Shown piece by piece: positions 1-7,905 of a stretch of 64,000 nucleotides of DNA. Source of the DNA: Actinoplanes regularis (lineage in GTDB: Bacteria > Actinomycetota > Actinomycetes > Mycobacteriales > Micromonosporaceae); assembly GCF_900188005.1 (NCBI RefSeq), contig NZ_FZNR01000030.1, positions 35,517 through 99,516 of the forward strand, written 5' to 3'. The translations under genes were made by a program, and so were the position numbers. The stretch's first letter is position 1. Every line of letters starts with the position of its first letter. The notes beneath the pieces were generated by a model that did no database searches, was not told the origin of the DNA, and saw nothing but the letters and a program-made list of their open reading frames with translations.

Positions 1-7
1 GGGTGGC

Positions 8-802
8 GTGCCGATCGGACCGGACACGCTGACCGTGATCGCCGGCCCGTGCGCGGTGGAGTCTCCGGAGCAGACCCTGCGAGCGGCGCTGATGGCCAGG
101 TCGGCCGGTGCCTCGATGCTGCGTGGCGGTGCGTTCAAACCGCGGACCTCGCCCTACTCCTACCAGGGGCTGGGGGAGGAGGGCCTGCGCATCCTGGCCG
201 ACGTCCGGGCCGAGACGGGACTTCCGGTGGTCACCGAGGTCATCGATCCGGGCCATGTGGAACTGGTGGCGTCCTACGCCGACATGCTGCAGATCGGCGC
301 CCGGAACATGCAGAACTTCGCGCTGTTGCAGGCGGTGGGGTCGGCGGGGGTGCCGGTCCTCCTCAAGCGGGGTTTCAGCGCGACGATCGAGGAATGGCTG
401 AGCGCGGCGGAGTACATCGCCCAGCGCGGAAATCTCGACATCGTGCTGTGTGAACGTGGTATCCGCACGTTCGAGACAGCTACCCGAAACACGCTCGACA
501 TCAGCGCGGTGCCGGTGGTTCAGCGCCTCTCCCATCTGCCGGTCATCGTGGATCCGTCGCATTCCGGCGGCCGCCGCGATCTGGTTCTGCCGCTGACCCG
601 GGCCGCGATCGCGGTGGGCGCGGACGGCTTGCTGATCGATGTGCATCCCCAGCCCAAGACGGCGCTCTGCGATGGCGACCAGGCGCTCTCCGAATCGGAG
701 ATCCGTCACATCGCGGATGTCATCGCGAGTATGCCGCCGCTGATGGGTCGGATGCCGGCCCGTTCGCCGGGGGGATTGAGGCCGATTCGTGCCGGCGTGT
801 GA
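8..802 (+). CDS. 3-deoxy-7-phosphoheptulonate (DAHP) synthase, probably 5' partial
   Basis: Catalyses phosphoenolpyruvate plus erythrose 4-phosphate to DAHP, the entry step of the shikimate pathway, in the cytosol. The visible core has the type I-beta signatures: IAGPCAVES near the start, RGGAFKPRTSPYSYQG, the QIGARNMQNF strand, LLKRGF and the IVDPSHSGG metal/phosphate loop. The GTG at 8 has no visible ribosome site and the frame is open to the window edge, so the gene may begin upstream and include an N-terminal regulatory domain. With the chorismate mutase at 9206 and the DPG genes it would supply aromatic precursors. The family call is firm; the start is not. Confidence 0.9.
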   Translation: MPIGPDTLTVIAGPCAVESPEQTLRAALMARSAGASMLRGGAFKPRTSPYSYQGLGEEGLRILADVRAETGLPVVTEVIDPGHVELVASYADMLQIGARNMQNFALLQAVGSAGVPVLLKRGFSATIEEWLSAAEYIAQRGNLDIVLCERGIRTFETATRNTLDISAVPVVQRLSHLPVIVDPSHSGGRRDLVLPLTRAAIAVGADGLLIDVHPQPKTALCDGDQALSESEIRHIADVIASMPPLMGRMPARSPGGLRPIRAGV

Positions 803-966
803 CGCGGTTTTTGTCCGGTTTCTGGCCTGTGGCTAAGTTGCGAACTTTTTGTTGTCGGTCAATTCGACACTTAACCGGCAAAGCTAATCTTCCGCGCTAG
901 GGGCAGGGGCCGTGCCGCGCCATTTCTCATGCAGCCTGAAGATCGCGTGAGCCTCCGTCGCCGATG

Positions 967-1037
967 CCGGTCGGGCAACATCGCCTCGGCGGTCCGGCTC
1001 CCCTGTGCCGGCATCGCCGAGGCGGCTGTCCGACCGG
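967..1037. other. Three-segment inverted repeat in a 600-bp gene-free stretch (803-1402)
   Basis: CCGGTCGG at 967-974 pairs with CCGACCGG at 1030-1037. CGCCTCGGCG at 982-991 pairs with CGCCGAGGCG at 1015-1024. CCGGC at 994-998 pairs with GCCGG at 1007-1011, leaving an 8-nt loop. The symmetric spacing gives one long hairpin with two internal loops. It lies 165 nt after the DAHP synthase stop and 366 nt before the regulator start. It could be a terminator, though no T-run follows, or a structured leader. No convincing protein is encoded in 803-1402. Confidence 0.6.
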
Positions 1038-1129
1038 CGGAATCCTTCAGTTGGACGAGGTCCGATCCTGCCGTCCGGCTCGGACTGTCCATGTATCCAT
1101 GTGTCATCCGTCATAGCATCGTTGCGCTT

Positions 1130-1402
1130 CGATGATTTGGCGCCTCGAGCGGGTGTTTCTGTCCCAGTGGCCGCCTATGTCCATATATTGGATGTGACGT
1201 AAATCTATCAGAATCAATTAACTAATCATGTATTAAGTTTTTCATAGCGAACTTTGAACTTCCGGCGTCATGTTGGAAAAGGTTCTCCGACCTGCGGAAA
1301 AGCGGCGGCTGCTTGGTGTGGACGTATATTTCCGGCCATTGCTTCCTTTCGATAGGGTTCGGTGCCGTGCGTTGACACGTATGCGCACGGCCGGGGGGCC
1401 AA
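1130..1402 (+). promoter_or_regulatory. AT-rich upstream region of the LAL regulator
   Basis: The stretch around 1180-1260 is much richer in A and T than anything nearby and includes the near-palindrome CCATATATTGG. Such AT-rich DNA ahead of a pathway regulator usually holds its promoter and binding sites for global regulators. No clear -35/-10 pair could be fixed by eye, so this marks a likely control region only. A GGGGGG run stands just before the GTG start at 1403. Confidence 0.4.
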
Positions 1403-3793
1403 GTGACACTCAGCAGACGTGACTCGGAATTTCTCCTGTTCGACCAGGTGTACCGCGCGGCAGTGCGCGGTACCGGCGCCGTGCTGCTCCTGAGCGGGCC
1501 GGTGGGAACGGGAAAGACGGCCTTGCTGCAGGCCATGGGCGGGCGTGCCGCTCGTCAGGGCGGCTGGTGCTTCGTGATCACCGGCTCCGCACGGGAGCGT
1601 GGACATCGGTTCGGTGTGCTCGACCGGCTGATCCAGGCGATGTGCGCGGCCGGGATGCGGCAGCCGTTCCCCGACGGCCTGGACTGCGGCGAGAACTTCT
1701 ACGCGATGATGGGCCGGGTGCACGCGGCGATCCGGGACATGGCCGGCGGCCGTCCGGTGCTGATCGGCATCGACGACGTCCACTTCGCCGACGAGCAGTC
1801 GCTGCGGTGCCTGAGCTACCTGATCCGGCGCGTCGAGTCGTCCGGCGTGGTGATGGTCCTGACGGAGAGTTCGTCGTACGAGCGGGACATGGCGGACCTG
1901 CGCGCCGAGACGCTGCACCTGCCCTTCTGCCACCGGTTCCGGCTCGCCCCGCTGACCCCGTCCGACATCGCGGAGCAGATGCGGGAACGGTTCGGCGCCG
2001 TTGCGGACACGGGCCTCGTGCGCTTCCTGGCGGAGGTCAGCGGCGGGATCCCGCTGCTCCTGCACGCCCTGATGGACGACCAGGCGGCCGGCCGCATGCC
2101 GGACCTGCGCAGGCCCGGCCCGCACTACCGGCAGGCCGTCCTGCGCAGCCTGCACCGGTGCGCGCCTTCGACGGCCGCGATAGCGCACGCCATCGCGATG
2201 CTCGGCGCTCGACCCCTCCCGGAGCTGATCGCCGAGCTCGGCGACGTGGACCCGGCGCTCGTCTGCGAGGGCGCCCGGGACCTGCGCGAGATGGGACTGC
2301 TCGGCAGCGAGTCGTTCCGGCACCCGCTCACCCGCTCCGCGGTGCTGGCCGACATCCCCCTGCCGGAGCTCTCCGCCATGCACGGCCGGGCCGCCGAGCT
2401 GCTGCACGAGAGCGGCGCCCCGGCCGGCGCGGTGGCGGAACACCTGATCGCGGCCCAGGACGGTGGCCGGGCCGGCTGGCGCGTCGCGATCCTCTGTGAG
2501 GCGGCCCGCGAGGCGCTGGCGGCCGGCGACGTCGACACCGCGGTGACCAGCCTGCGGCACGCCGTCGGGGCGAGCGCCGACGACGGGCAGCGGGTCCGGG
2601 CCGGCGTGCTGCTGGCTGAGGCGCAGTGGCACGGCGACCCCAGCCGGGCGGCGCGCCGCCTGCGCGACCTGAGTCGGGACGGCCGGGCCGGCCTGCTCAC
2701 CGAACCGGACCTGCTGATCGTGGTGAACCAGCTGCTCTGGTGGGGCGAGTTCGCCGAGGCCGACGAACTGTTGCGGGCCGGCGACGGGGGTGGCGACTCC
2801 GCGCTCGGCCAGCTCTGGACCTTCTTCTGCCGGGCCGGTCTGGGCTCCGAGCCCTGCGACGAATCCGGTCAGGCCGTCGAGTCGCCGCTGGCACAGTCCG
2901 GTCCGATGGCGGCGGTCACCTACCTCAGCTCGGCGGCCGGCCTCGCGTTCGGCCGCGTCGAGGCCGATCGGGCCGACCGGATGCTGTGGGGCATCCAGGC
3001 CGGCACGACGCTGACCCCGGCGCTCTACGCTCTGGTCGTGCTCGTGCAGACCGGCCGGCTGGAGGAGGCGGTCGCCTGGTGCGACCGGCTGCTGAAGGAG
3101 GACTGGATCCATCGGGCGCCGATGCGCCGCGTGCTGATCGAGACGGTCAAGGCGGTGGCCGCGATGCGCGGCGGGGACAGCGAGACCGCGCTGCGCTGCG
3201 TCCGCGAGGTGTTCGAGGCCGTCCCGCCGCCGGCCTGGGGCGTGGTGGCCGGCCTGCCGCTGTCGATTGCGATCCGGGCCAGCACCGACCTGGGCGACGC
3301 GGATTCCGCCTGGGCCTACCTCGCGGTCCCCGTGCCGCCCGCGATGCTCGACACCCCCTTCGCTCTGCCGTACCTGCAGGCTCTCGGGCGCTACCACCTG
3401 GCCATGAAGCATCCGGAGAGCACGACGATGTACTCCCGGTCGTGCGTGGAGCTGATGAAGAGGTGGGGCGTCGACGAGGCGTCGGCAGCGGCCATGCTGG
3501 CCGAGTTCGAGTCGCCATCGCCGTCGCCGCTGCCGGTCCCCGAGGGCCGGGCGGACGAGGCGCTCCTGCTCGAAGACGATCACTTCCGCTGGGGACCGGA
3601 CGCCGAACTGACCACCGCGGAGCGCCGGGTCGCCGTGCTCGCCGCGAGCGGCGAGACCAACCGGCAGATCGCCGAGCGGCTGTTCATCACGGTGAGCACG
3701 GTGGAGCAGCACCTCACGAAGGTTTACCGCAAGCTGAACGTCCGCAATCGTTTCGGATTACGGGAATATCTGCCACTGATCGAAATCCCCTGA
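1403..3793 (+). CDS. LAL-family LuxR-type transcriptional regulator
   Basis: A 796-residue large ATP-binding LuxR regulator. Walker A (GPVGTGKT) is at residues 32-39 and Walker B (VLIGIDDVHF) near 119-128. The middle is an alpha-helical repeat region, and a LuxR-type helix-turn-helix closes the protein (LTTAERRVAVLAASGETNRQ region, then ITVSTVEQHLTKVYRKL). Proteins of this layout are pathway-specific activators in actinomycete clusters, including some glycopeptide clusters. It sits directly upstream of dpgA in the same direction, so control of the DPG operon is the simple inference. The GTG start at 1403 follows a G-rich ribosome site. Confidence 0.9.
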   Translation: MTLSRRDSEFLLFDQVYRAAVRGTGAVLLLSGPVGTGKTALLQAMGGRAARQGGWCFVITGSARERGHRFGVLDRLIQAMCAAGMRQPFPDGLDCGENFYAMMGRVHAAIRDMAGGRPVLIGIDDVHFADEQSLRCLSYLIRRVESSGVVMVLTESSSYERDMADLRAETLHLPFCHRFRLAPLTPSDIAEQMRERFGAVADTGLVRFLAEVSGGIPLLLHALMDDQAAGRMPDLRRPGPHYRQAVLRSLHRCAPSTAAIAHAIAMLGARPLPELIAELGDVDPALVCEGARDLREMGLLGSESFRHPLTRSAVLADIPLPELSAMHGRAAELLHESGAPAGAVAEHLIAAQDGGRAGWRVAILCEAAREALAAGDVDTAVTSLRHAVGASADDGQRVRAGVLLAEAQWHGDPSRAARRLRDLSRDGRAGLLTEPDLLIVVNQLLWWGEFAEADELLRAGDGGGDSALGQLWTFFCRAGLGSEPCDESGQAVESPLAQSGPMAAVTYLSSAAGLAFGRVEADRADRMLWGIQAGTTLTPALYALVVLVQTGRLEEAVAWCDRLLKEDWIHRAPMRRVLIETVKAVAAMRGGDSETALRCVREVFEAVPPPAWGVVAGLPLSIAIRASTDLGDADSAWAYLAVPVPPAMLDTPFALPYLQALGRYHLAMKHPESTTMYSRSCVELMKRWGVDEASAAAMLAEFESPSPSPLPVPEGRADEALLLEDDHFRWGPDAELTTAERRVAVLAASGETNRQIAERLFITVSTVEQHLTKVYRKLNVRNRFGLREYLPLIEIP

Positions 3794-3884
3794 ATGAGCG
3801 GTTGGACAGAAGTTTGACGCTGATGAATGGTCAGACCTACCGTCGCTGAGTCAGGGTTGCACGGAATTCTCCGGAGGTTTCGAG

Positions 3885-3953
3885 ATGGCTGCCGAGTCGG
3901 TCAAGAAGCTGAATCGTAGTAAGTGCCGCACGTGGGGATGGATGTACCGATGA
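3885..3953 (+). CDS. Putative 22-residue leader peptide coupled to dpgA
   Basis: ATG at 3885 follows a strong Shine-Dalgarno sequence (GGAGG at 3873-3877, 7 nt away) and opens a 22-codon frame ending in RTWGWMYR. Its TGA at 3951-3953 overlaps the ATG at 3950 of dpgA as ATGA. The dpgA start candidates themselves lack a strong ribosome site, so translation of dpgA may depend on ribosomes finishing this peptide. The aromatic-rich end (two Trp and one Tyr in the last six residues) resembles leader peptides that sense aromatic amino acids, but no attenuator hairpin was found. No homologue is known to me. The ORF is seen; expression is inference. Confidence 0.5.
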   Translation: MAAESVKKLNRSKCRTWGWMYR

Positions 3954-5056
3954 CGATCACCTTGGAACGGTCCGCTGACTCGCTCGCCCCGATCGCGCTC
4001 CCGACCATTTCGCGAATGGTCGGAGTGGGCACGGCGAGCACCGGAACCTCTATCACCCAGCCCGAATTGCTCGAGCTGCTCGCGATCGACGACCCGAAGG
4101 TCCGCTCGGTCTTCCTGAACAGCGCCATCGACCGGCGCCGCCTCACCCTGCCGGAGCCCGACGCCGCCGGCCGGCGCGCACCCGAACCGCAGGGCGAACT
4201 GCTGGCCAAGCACAAGCGACTCGCCATCGAGATGGGTAGCCAGGCGCTGCAGGCCTGCCTCAAGAAGGCCGGCGCCTCCCTCTCCGACCTGCGGCACCTC
4301 TGCTGCGTGACGTCGACCGGGTTCCTCACCCCCGGCCTCAGCGCGCTGCTCATCCGCGAGCTCGGCATCGACCCGCACTGCAGTCGCTCGGACATCGTGG
4401 GCATGGGCTGCAACGCCGGCCTCAACGCGCTCAACGTCGTGGCCGGCTGGTCCGCGGCCCACCCGGGCGAGCTGGGCGTCGTGCTCTGCACCGAGGCCTG
4501 CTCCGCGGCGTACGCGCTGGACGGCACCATGCGTACCGCCGTGGTCAACAGCCTCTTCGGCGACGGCGCGGCCGCCCTGGCCCTGATCAGCGACGGACCG
4601 GGCGAAACTCGGCCCGGACCGCGGATCATCAAGTTCGCGAGCTTCCTCATCACCGACGCGGTCGACGCCATGCGCTACGACTGGGACGGCGACCTCAACC
4701 GCTTCAGCTTCTTCCTCGACCCGCAGATTCCGTACGTCGTCGGCGCCAACGCCGAGACCGTGATCGACCGCCTGCTCACCGGCACCGGCCTGCGCCGCAG
4801 CGACATCGGACACTGGCTGGTCCACTCCGGCGGCAAGAAGGTGATCGACGCCGTCGTGGTCAACCTCGGCCTGAGCCGCCACGACGTCCGCCACACCGTC
4901 CAGGTGCTGCGCGACTACGGCAACGTCTCCAGCGGTTCCTTCCTGTTCTCCTACGAGCGTCTCGTCGAGGAGGGCGTCACCTCTCCCGGCGACTACGGAG
5001 TTCTGATGACCATGGGCCCCGGCTCCACCATCGAAACGGCGCTGGTCCAGTGGTGA
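3950..5056 (+). CDS. dpgA: DpgA, type III polyketide synthase for 3,5-dihydroxyphenylacetyl-CoA
   Basis: Condenses four malonyl-CoA units to the 3,5-dihydroxyphenylacetyl-CoA skeleton used for 3,5-dihydroxyphenylglycine. The chalcone-synthase triad is visible: Cys154 in GMGCNAGLNA, His292 in VHSGGKK and Asn325 in DYGNVSSGS (numbered from 3950). LNSAIDRR, RHLCCVTSTGFLTPG and the final MTMGPGSTIE match DpgA proteins as I recall them. The start at 3950 is chosen for its ATGA overlap with the preceding leader ORF; in-frame ATG 3938 and GTG 3923 are alternatives. It is first of four overlapping genes, and its stop overlaps dpgB by GTGA. Confidence 0.95.
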   Translation: MTITLERSADSLAPIALPTISRMVGVGTASTGTSITQPELLELLAIDDPKVRSVFLNSAIDRRRLTLPEPDAAGRRAPEPQGELLAKHKRLAIEMGSQALQACLKKAGASLSDLRHLCCVTSTGFLTPGLSALLIRELGIDPHCSRSDIVGMGCNAGLNALNVVAGWSAAHPGELGVVLCTEACSAAYALDGTMRTAVVNSLFGDGAAALALISDGPGETRPGPRIIKFASFLITDAVDAMRYDWDGDLNRFSFFLDPQIPYVVGANAETVIDRLLTGTGLRRSDIGHWLVHSGGKKVIDAVVVNLGLSRHDVRHTVQVLRDYGNVSSGSFLFSYERLVEEGVTSPGDYGVLMTMGPGSTIETALVQW

Positions 5057-5718
5057 CCGCGGCTGGAATCGACGATCTGGTCCTGCACGTCGACGGCAGA
5101 CGGCCGCTCTCACCGGCCGACGTCGAGGCGGTGCTGCGGATCTGCGACCAGGCCGAGCAGGGGTATGACGCCGGCCTGCTCACCGCGTACGTCTCCGGCG
5201 CCCCGCAACCCGGCTGGGCCGCCGGGCTGAGCGTCGGCCTGCTGACCAAATGGGAGCGGGTGGTGCGCCGGCTGGAACGATCCGGCCTGCTCACCGTGGC
5301 CGTCGCGGCCGGCGACGTCGGCGGCACCGCGCTCGACGTGCTCCTCGCCACCGACGTGCGGATCGCCGTGACCGGCACCCGCCTGGTCATGCCCACCGAC
5401 GGCGAGGCGTCCTGGCCCGGCATGACCCTGTTCCGGCTCGGCCGGCACGGCAACGCCGCCGGTCTGCGGCGCGCCGCGCTGCTCGGCATCCCGCTCGCGG
5501 CCGACCGGGCGCTCGTGTCCGGCCTGCTCGACCTCGTCGTCGACGACCCGGAATCCACCCGCGCCGACCTGGCCGAGGTGGCCGCCGCGGCCGCCGGCAA
5601 GGAGCTGGCGATCCGGCGGCAACTGCTGCTCGACGCCGGGCAGAACAGCTTCGAGGAGGCGCTCGGAGCGCACCTCGCGGCCTGCGACCGGGCCCTGCGC
5701 CGAAGGGCCGCCGCGTGA
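5053..5718 (+). CDS. dpgB: DpgB, enoyl-CoA hydratase-like partner of DpgA
   Basis: A 221-residue crotonase-fold protein. In DPG pathways DpgB greatly stimulates DpgA and helps dehydrate and aromatise the polyketide on CoA. The crotonase core is recognisable as VAAGDVGGTALDVLLATDVRIA, followed by a diverged oxyanion region. The GTG at 5053 overlaps the dpgA stop (GTGA) and its own TGA overlaps the next GTG in the same way, so the operon is translationally coupled. Identity rests on position between dpgA and dpgC plus length; the sequence alone would say crotonase family. Confidence 0.9.
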   Translation: MTAAGIDDLVLHVDGRRPLSPADVEAVLRICDQAEQGYDAGLLTAYVSGAPQPGWAAGLSVGLLTKWERVVRRLERSGLLTVAVAAGDVGGTALDVLLATDVRIAVTGTRLVMPTDGEASWPGMTLFRLGRHGNAAGLRRAALLGIPLAADRALVSGLLDLVVDDPESTRADLAEVAAAAAGKELAIRRQLLLDAGQNSFEEALGAHLAACDRALRRRAAA

Positions 5719-7031
5719 CCTCGATCTTTGTGGAACCGGAGGTCGCCCTCGGCGACCTCCGCACCGCCCGGATCCACCTGGCCGAGACCGTGACCCGGGT
5801 GGAACGGACGCTGGCGACTTTGCCGGCGCCCGGCGCGCGGACACCGGAGCAGCGCGAGCAGGCGTCCGCCGGACACGACGAGGCCCGCACCCTGCGGGTG
5901 CGCTTCCTGGAGAGCTACGCCGAGCAGGTCTACGACGAGCTCACCGGCGGCCGCTCCCACCACCTGCGGCTGGCGGAGCTCGTCGAGGCCGCCGCCTACG
6001 CGTTCGCCGGGCTGGTGCCGACACCGGCACAGCTCGCCGAGGAGTGGTCCCGCCCCCAGGCGGACAAGGAGGGGCGCGAGATCGACCAGGGCATCTTCCT
6101 GCGCGCGATCCTGCGTTCCGCACCGGCCGGCCGGCACCTGATGGACGCGATGCTGCGACCCACCCCGCGCGCCCTGCAGCTGCTCGACGAGTTCCGGCGT
6201 ACCGGCGTGCTGGAGACCGAGGCGGTCCGGATGGAGCGCCGCGACGGCGTGGCCCGCCTGACCATGTCCCGGTCCGAGTGCCTGAACGCCGAGGACGAGC
6301 AGCAGGTCGACGACATGGAGACCGCCGTCGACCTGGCCCTGCTCGACCCCGAGGTGCGGGTGGGCCTGGTCCGCGGCGGGGTGATGACCCATCCCCGCTA
6401 CCAGGGCCGCCGGGTGTTCAGCGCCGGCATCAACCTCAAGCGGATCAGCGCCGGGGAGATCACGCTGACCGGGTTCCTGCTGCGGCGCGAACTCGGCTAC
6501 CTGCACAAGCTGGTGCGCGGCCTGCACGACGACCGGCCCGGCCGATGGCGGCCACCGGTGGAGAAGCCGTGGGTGGCGGCGGTCGACACGTTCGCGATCG
6601 GCGGCGGCGCCCAGTTGCTGCTCGTCTTCGACCACGTGCTGGCCGCCTCCGACGCGCACCTCAGCCTGCCGGCCGCGCAGGAGGGGATCGTCCCGGGCGC
6701 GGCGAACTTCCGGCTCGGCCGGGTGGCCGGCGCTCGGCTGGCACGCCAGGTGATCCTCGGTGGCCGCCGGATCCTGGCCACCGACCCGGAGGCCGGCCTG
6801 CTGGTGGACGAGGTGGTGGCCCCGCAGGAGCTCGACGACGCGGTCGAGCGCGCCGTGGCGCGGATCAGCGGCGACGCGGTCGTGGCCAACCGGCGGATGC
6901 TCAACGTGGCCGAGGAGCCGCTCGACGAGTTCCGCGCCTACATGGCCGAGTTCGCGCTGGAGCAGGCGCTGCGCATCCACGCCGGCGACGTGATCGACAA
7001 GGTCGGCCGGTTCGCGGGGCGGACCGGATGA
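5715..7031 (+). CDS. dpgC: DpgC, cofactor-free dioxygenase making 3,5-dihydroxyphenylglyoxylate
   Basis: Oxidises 3,5-dihydroxyphenylacetyl-CoA with O2, without metal or flavin, and cleaves the CoA thioester to give the arylglyoxylate. The 438-residue product has the N-terminal helical extension typical of DpgC before a crotonase domain with VFSAGINLKRIS, KPWVAAVDTFAIGGGAQLLLVFDHVLA and PAAQEGIVPG. The open frame extends upstream, but GTG 5715 overlaps the dpgB stop and gives the family's usual length. The stop overlaps the dpgD start as ATGA. Confidence 0.95.
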   Translation: MTSIFVEPEVALGDLRTARIHLAETVTRVERTLATLPAPGARTPEQREQASAGHDEARTLRVRFLESYAEQVYDELTGGRSHHLRLAELVEAAAYAFAGLVPTPAQLAEEWSRPQADKEGREIDQGIFLRAILRSAPAGRHLMDAMLRPTPRALQLLDEFRRTGVLETEAVRMERRDGVARLTMSRSECLNAEDEQQVDDMETAVDLALLDPEVRVGLVRGGVMTHPRYQGRRVFSAGINLKRISAGEITLTGFLLRRELGYLHKLVRGLHDDRPGRWRPPVEKPWVAAVDTFAIGGGAQLLLVFDHVLAASDAHLSLPAAQEGIVPGAANFRLGRVAGARLARQVILGGRRILATDPEAGLLVDEVVAPQELDDAVERAVARISGDAVVANRRMLNVAEEPLDEFRAYMAEFALEQALRIHAGDVIDKVGRFAGRTG

Positions 7032-7828
7032 CCGGCACGACCCGGGTCCGTTACGTGAAGAAGGACCACGTGGCCCGGGTCACCCTCGACCGTCCCGACG
7101 TGCTCAACGCCATGGACCTGCGCATGCACGAGGAGCTCGCGGAGATCTGGGACGACGTCGAGTCCGACGACGAGGTGCGGGTCGCGGTGCTCACCGGGGC
7201 GGGGGACCGGGCCTTCTCGGTCGGCCAGGACCTCAAGGAGCGGGCCCGCCGGGACGCCGGGGGCACGCCCGCCTCCAGCTTCGGCAGCCGCGGCCAGCCC
7301 GGCTGGCCGCGGCTCACCGAACGGTTCGAGCTCAGCAAGCCGGTGGTCGCCCGGATCGACGGGTACGCGCTCGGCGGCGGCCTCGAACTGGCGCTCGCCT
7401 GCGACCTGGCCATCGCCTCCGACCGGTCGGTGTTCGGGCTCCCGGAGGCACGCCTGGGCCTCGTCCCGGGCGCCGGCGGAGTGTTCCGGCTGATCCGGCA
7501 GCTGCCGCAGAAGGTGGCGATGGGCTACCTGCTCACCGGCCGGCGGTTCGACGCGGCGACCGCCCACGCGTTCGGGCTGCTGAACGAGGTCGTGCCGGCC
7601 GACCGGCTGGACGAGTGCGTGGCGCGGTGGGTCGCCGACCTGACCACCGCCGCGCCGCTGTCGGTCCGGGCGATCAAGGAGGCCGCGCTGCGGTCGGTGG
7701 ACCTGCCGCTGCCCGACGCCTTCACCGCCACGTACCCGTGGGAGGAACGGCGCCGGGGCAGCGACGACGCCGCCGAGGGCCCGCGCGCCTTCGCGGAGAA
7801 GAGGGCGCCCGTCTGGTCCGGGCATTGA
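7028..7828 (+). CDS. dpgD: DpgD, enoyl-CoA hydratase/isomerase of DPG biosynthesis
   Basis: A 266-residue enoyl-CoA hydratase that completes formation of the aromatic CoA ester together with DpgA and DpgB. The crotonase signatures are clear: DRPDVLNAMDLRMHEEL, DRAFSVGQDLKE in the oxyanion-hole region, ARIDGYALGGGLELALACDLAIAS, then FGLPEARLGLVPGAGG with the acidic catalytic position. ATG 7028 overlaps the dpgC stop by four bases. It is the last of the four-gene overlapping block; a pentanucleotide repeat separates it from the aminotransferase. Confidence 0.93.
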   Translation: MTGTTRVRYVKKDHVARVTLDRPDVLNAMDLRMHEELAEIWDDVESDDEVRVAVLTGAGDRAFSVGQDLKERARRDAGGTPASSFGSRGQPGWPRLTERFELSKPVVARIDGYALGGGLELALACDLAIASDRSVFGLPEARLGLVPGAGGVFRLIRQLPQKVAMGYLLTGRRFDAATAHAFGLLNEVVPADRLDECVARWVADLTTAAPLSVRAIKEAALRSVDLPLPDAFTATYPWEERRRGSDDAAEGPRAFAEKRAPVWSGH

Positions 7829-7840
7829 CGGTGCGAATCA

Positions 7841-7890
7841 GCCCAGCTCAGCCCAGCTCAGCCCAGCTCAGCTCAGCTCAGCTCAGCCCA
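7841..7890 (+). repeat. Ten-unit pentanucleotide repeat GCYCA between dpgD and the aminotransferase
   Basis: Ten consecutive units of GCCCA or GCTCA (three GCCCAGCTCA decamers, then further GCTCA units and a final GCCCA) lie in the 77-bp gap. Units of five can slip during replication, so copy number may vary between strains. The repeat ends three bases before the ribosome site GAGGAGAG (7893-7900) of the next gene, so length changes would alter the leader rather than the protein. Confidence 0.85.
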
Positions 7891-7905
7891 GCGAGGAGAG
7901 AACCG

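Noticed and set aside
1268..3712. 814-codon minus-strand open frame opposite the LAL regulator
   Set aside because: Low-complexity Arg/His/Gln-rich translation without motifs; it is antisense to a gene with clear Walker and helix-turn-helix motifs.
5250..5714. N-terminal extension of DpgC
   Set aside because: The frame is open, but it overlaps dpgB entirely, and GTG 5715 gives the family length.
4977..6980. 667-codon minus-strand open frame over dpgA-dpgC
   Set aside because: Shadow of the real dpg genes in high-GC DNA; no ribosome site and no recognisable domain.
7615..7905. Extension of the aminotransferase through the GCYCA repeat
   Set aside because: It would translate the repeat as low-complexity Ser/Ala/Gln; the internal ATG has a strong ribosome site and the family start.
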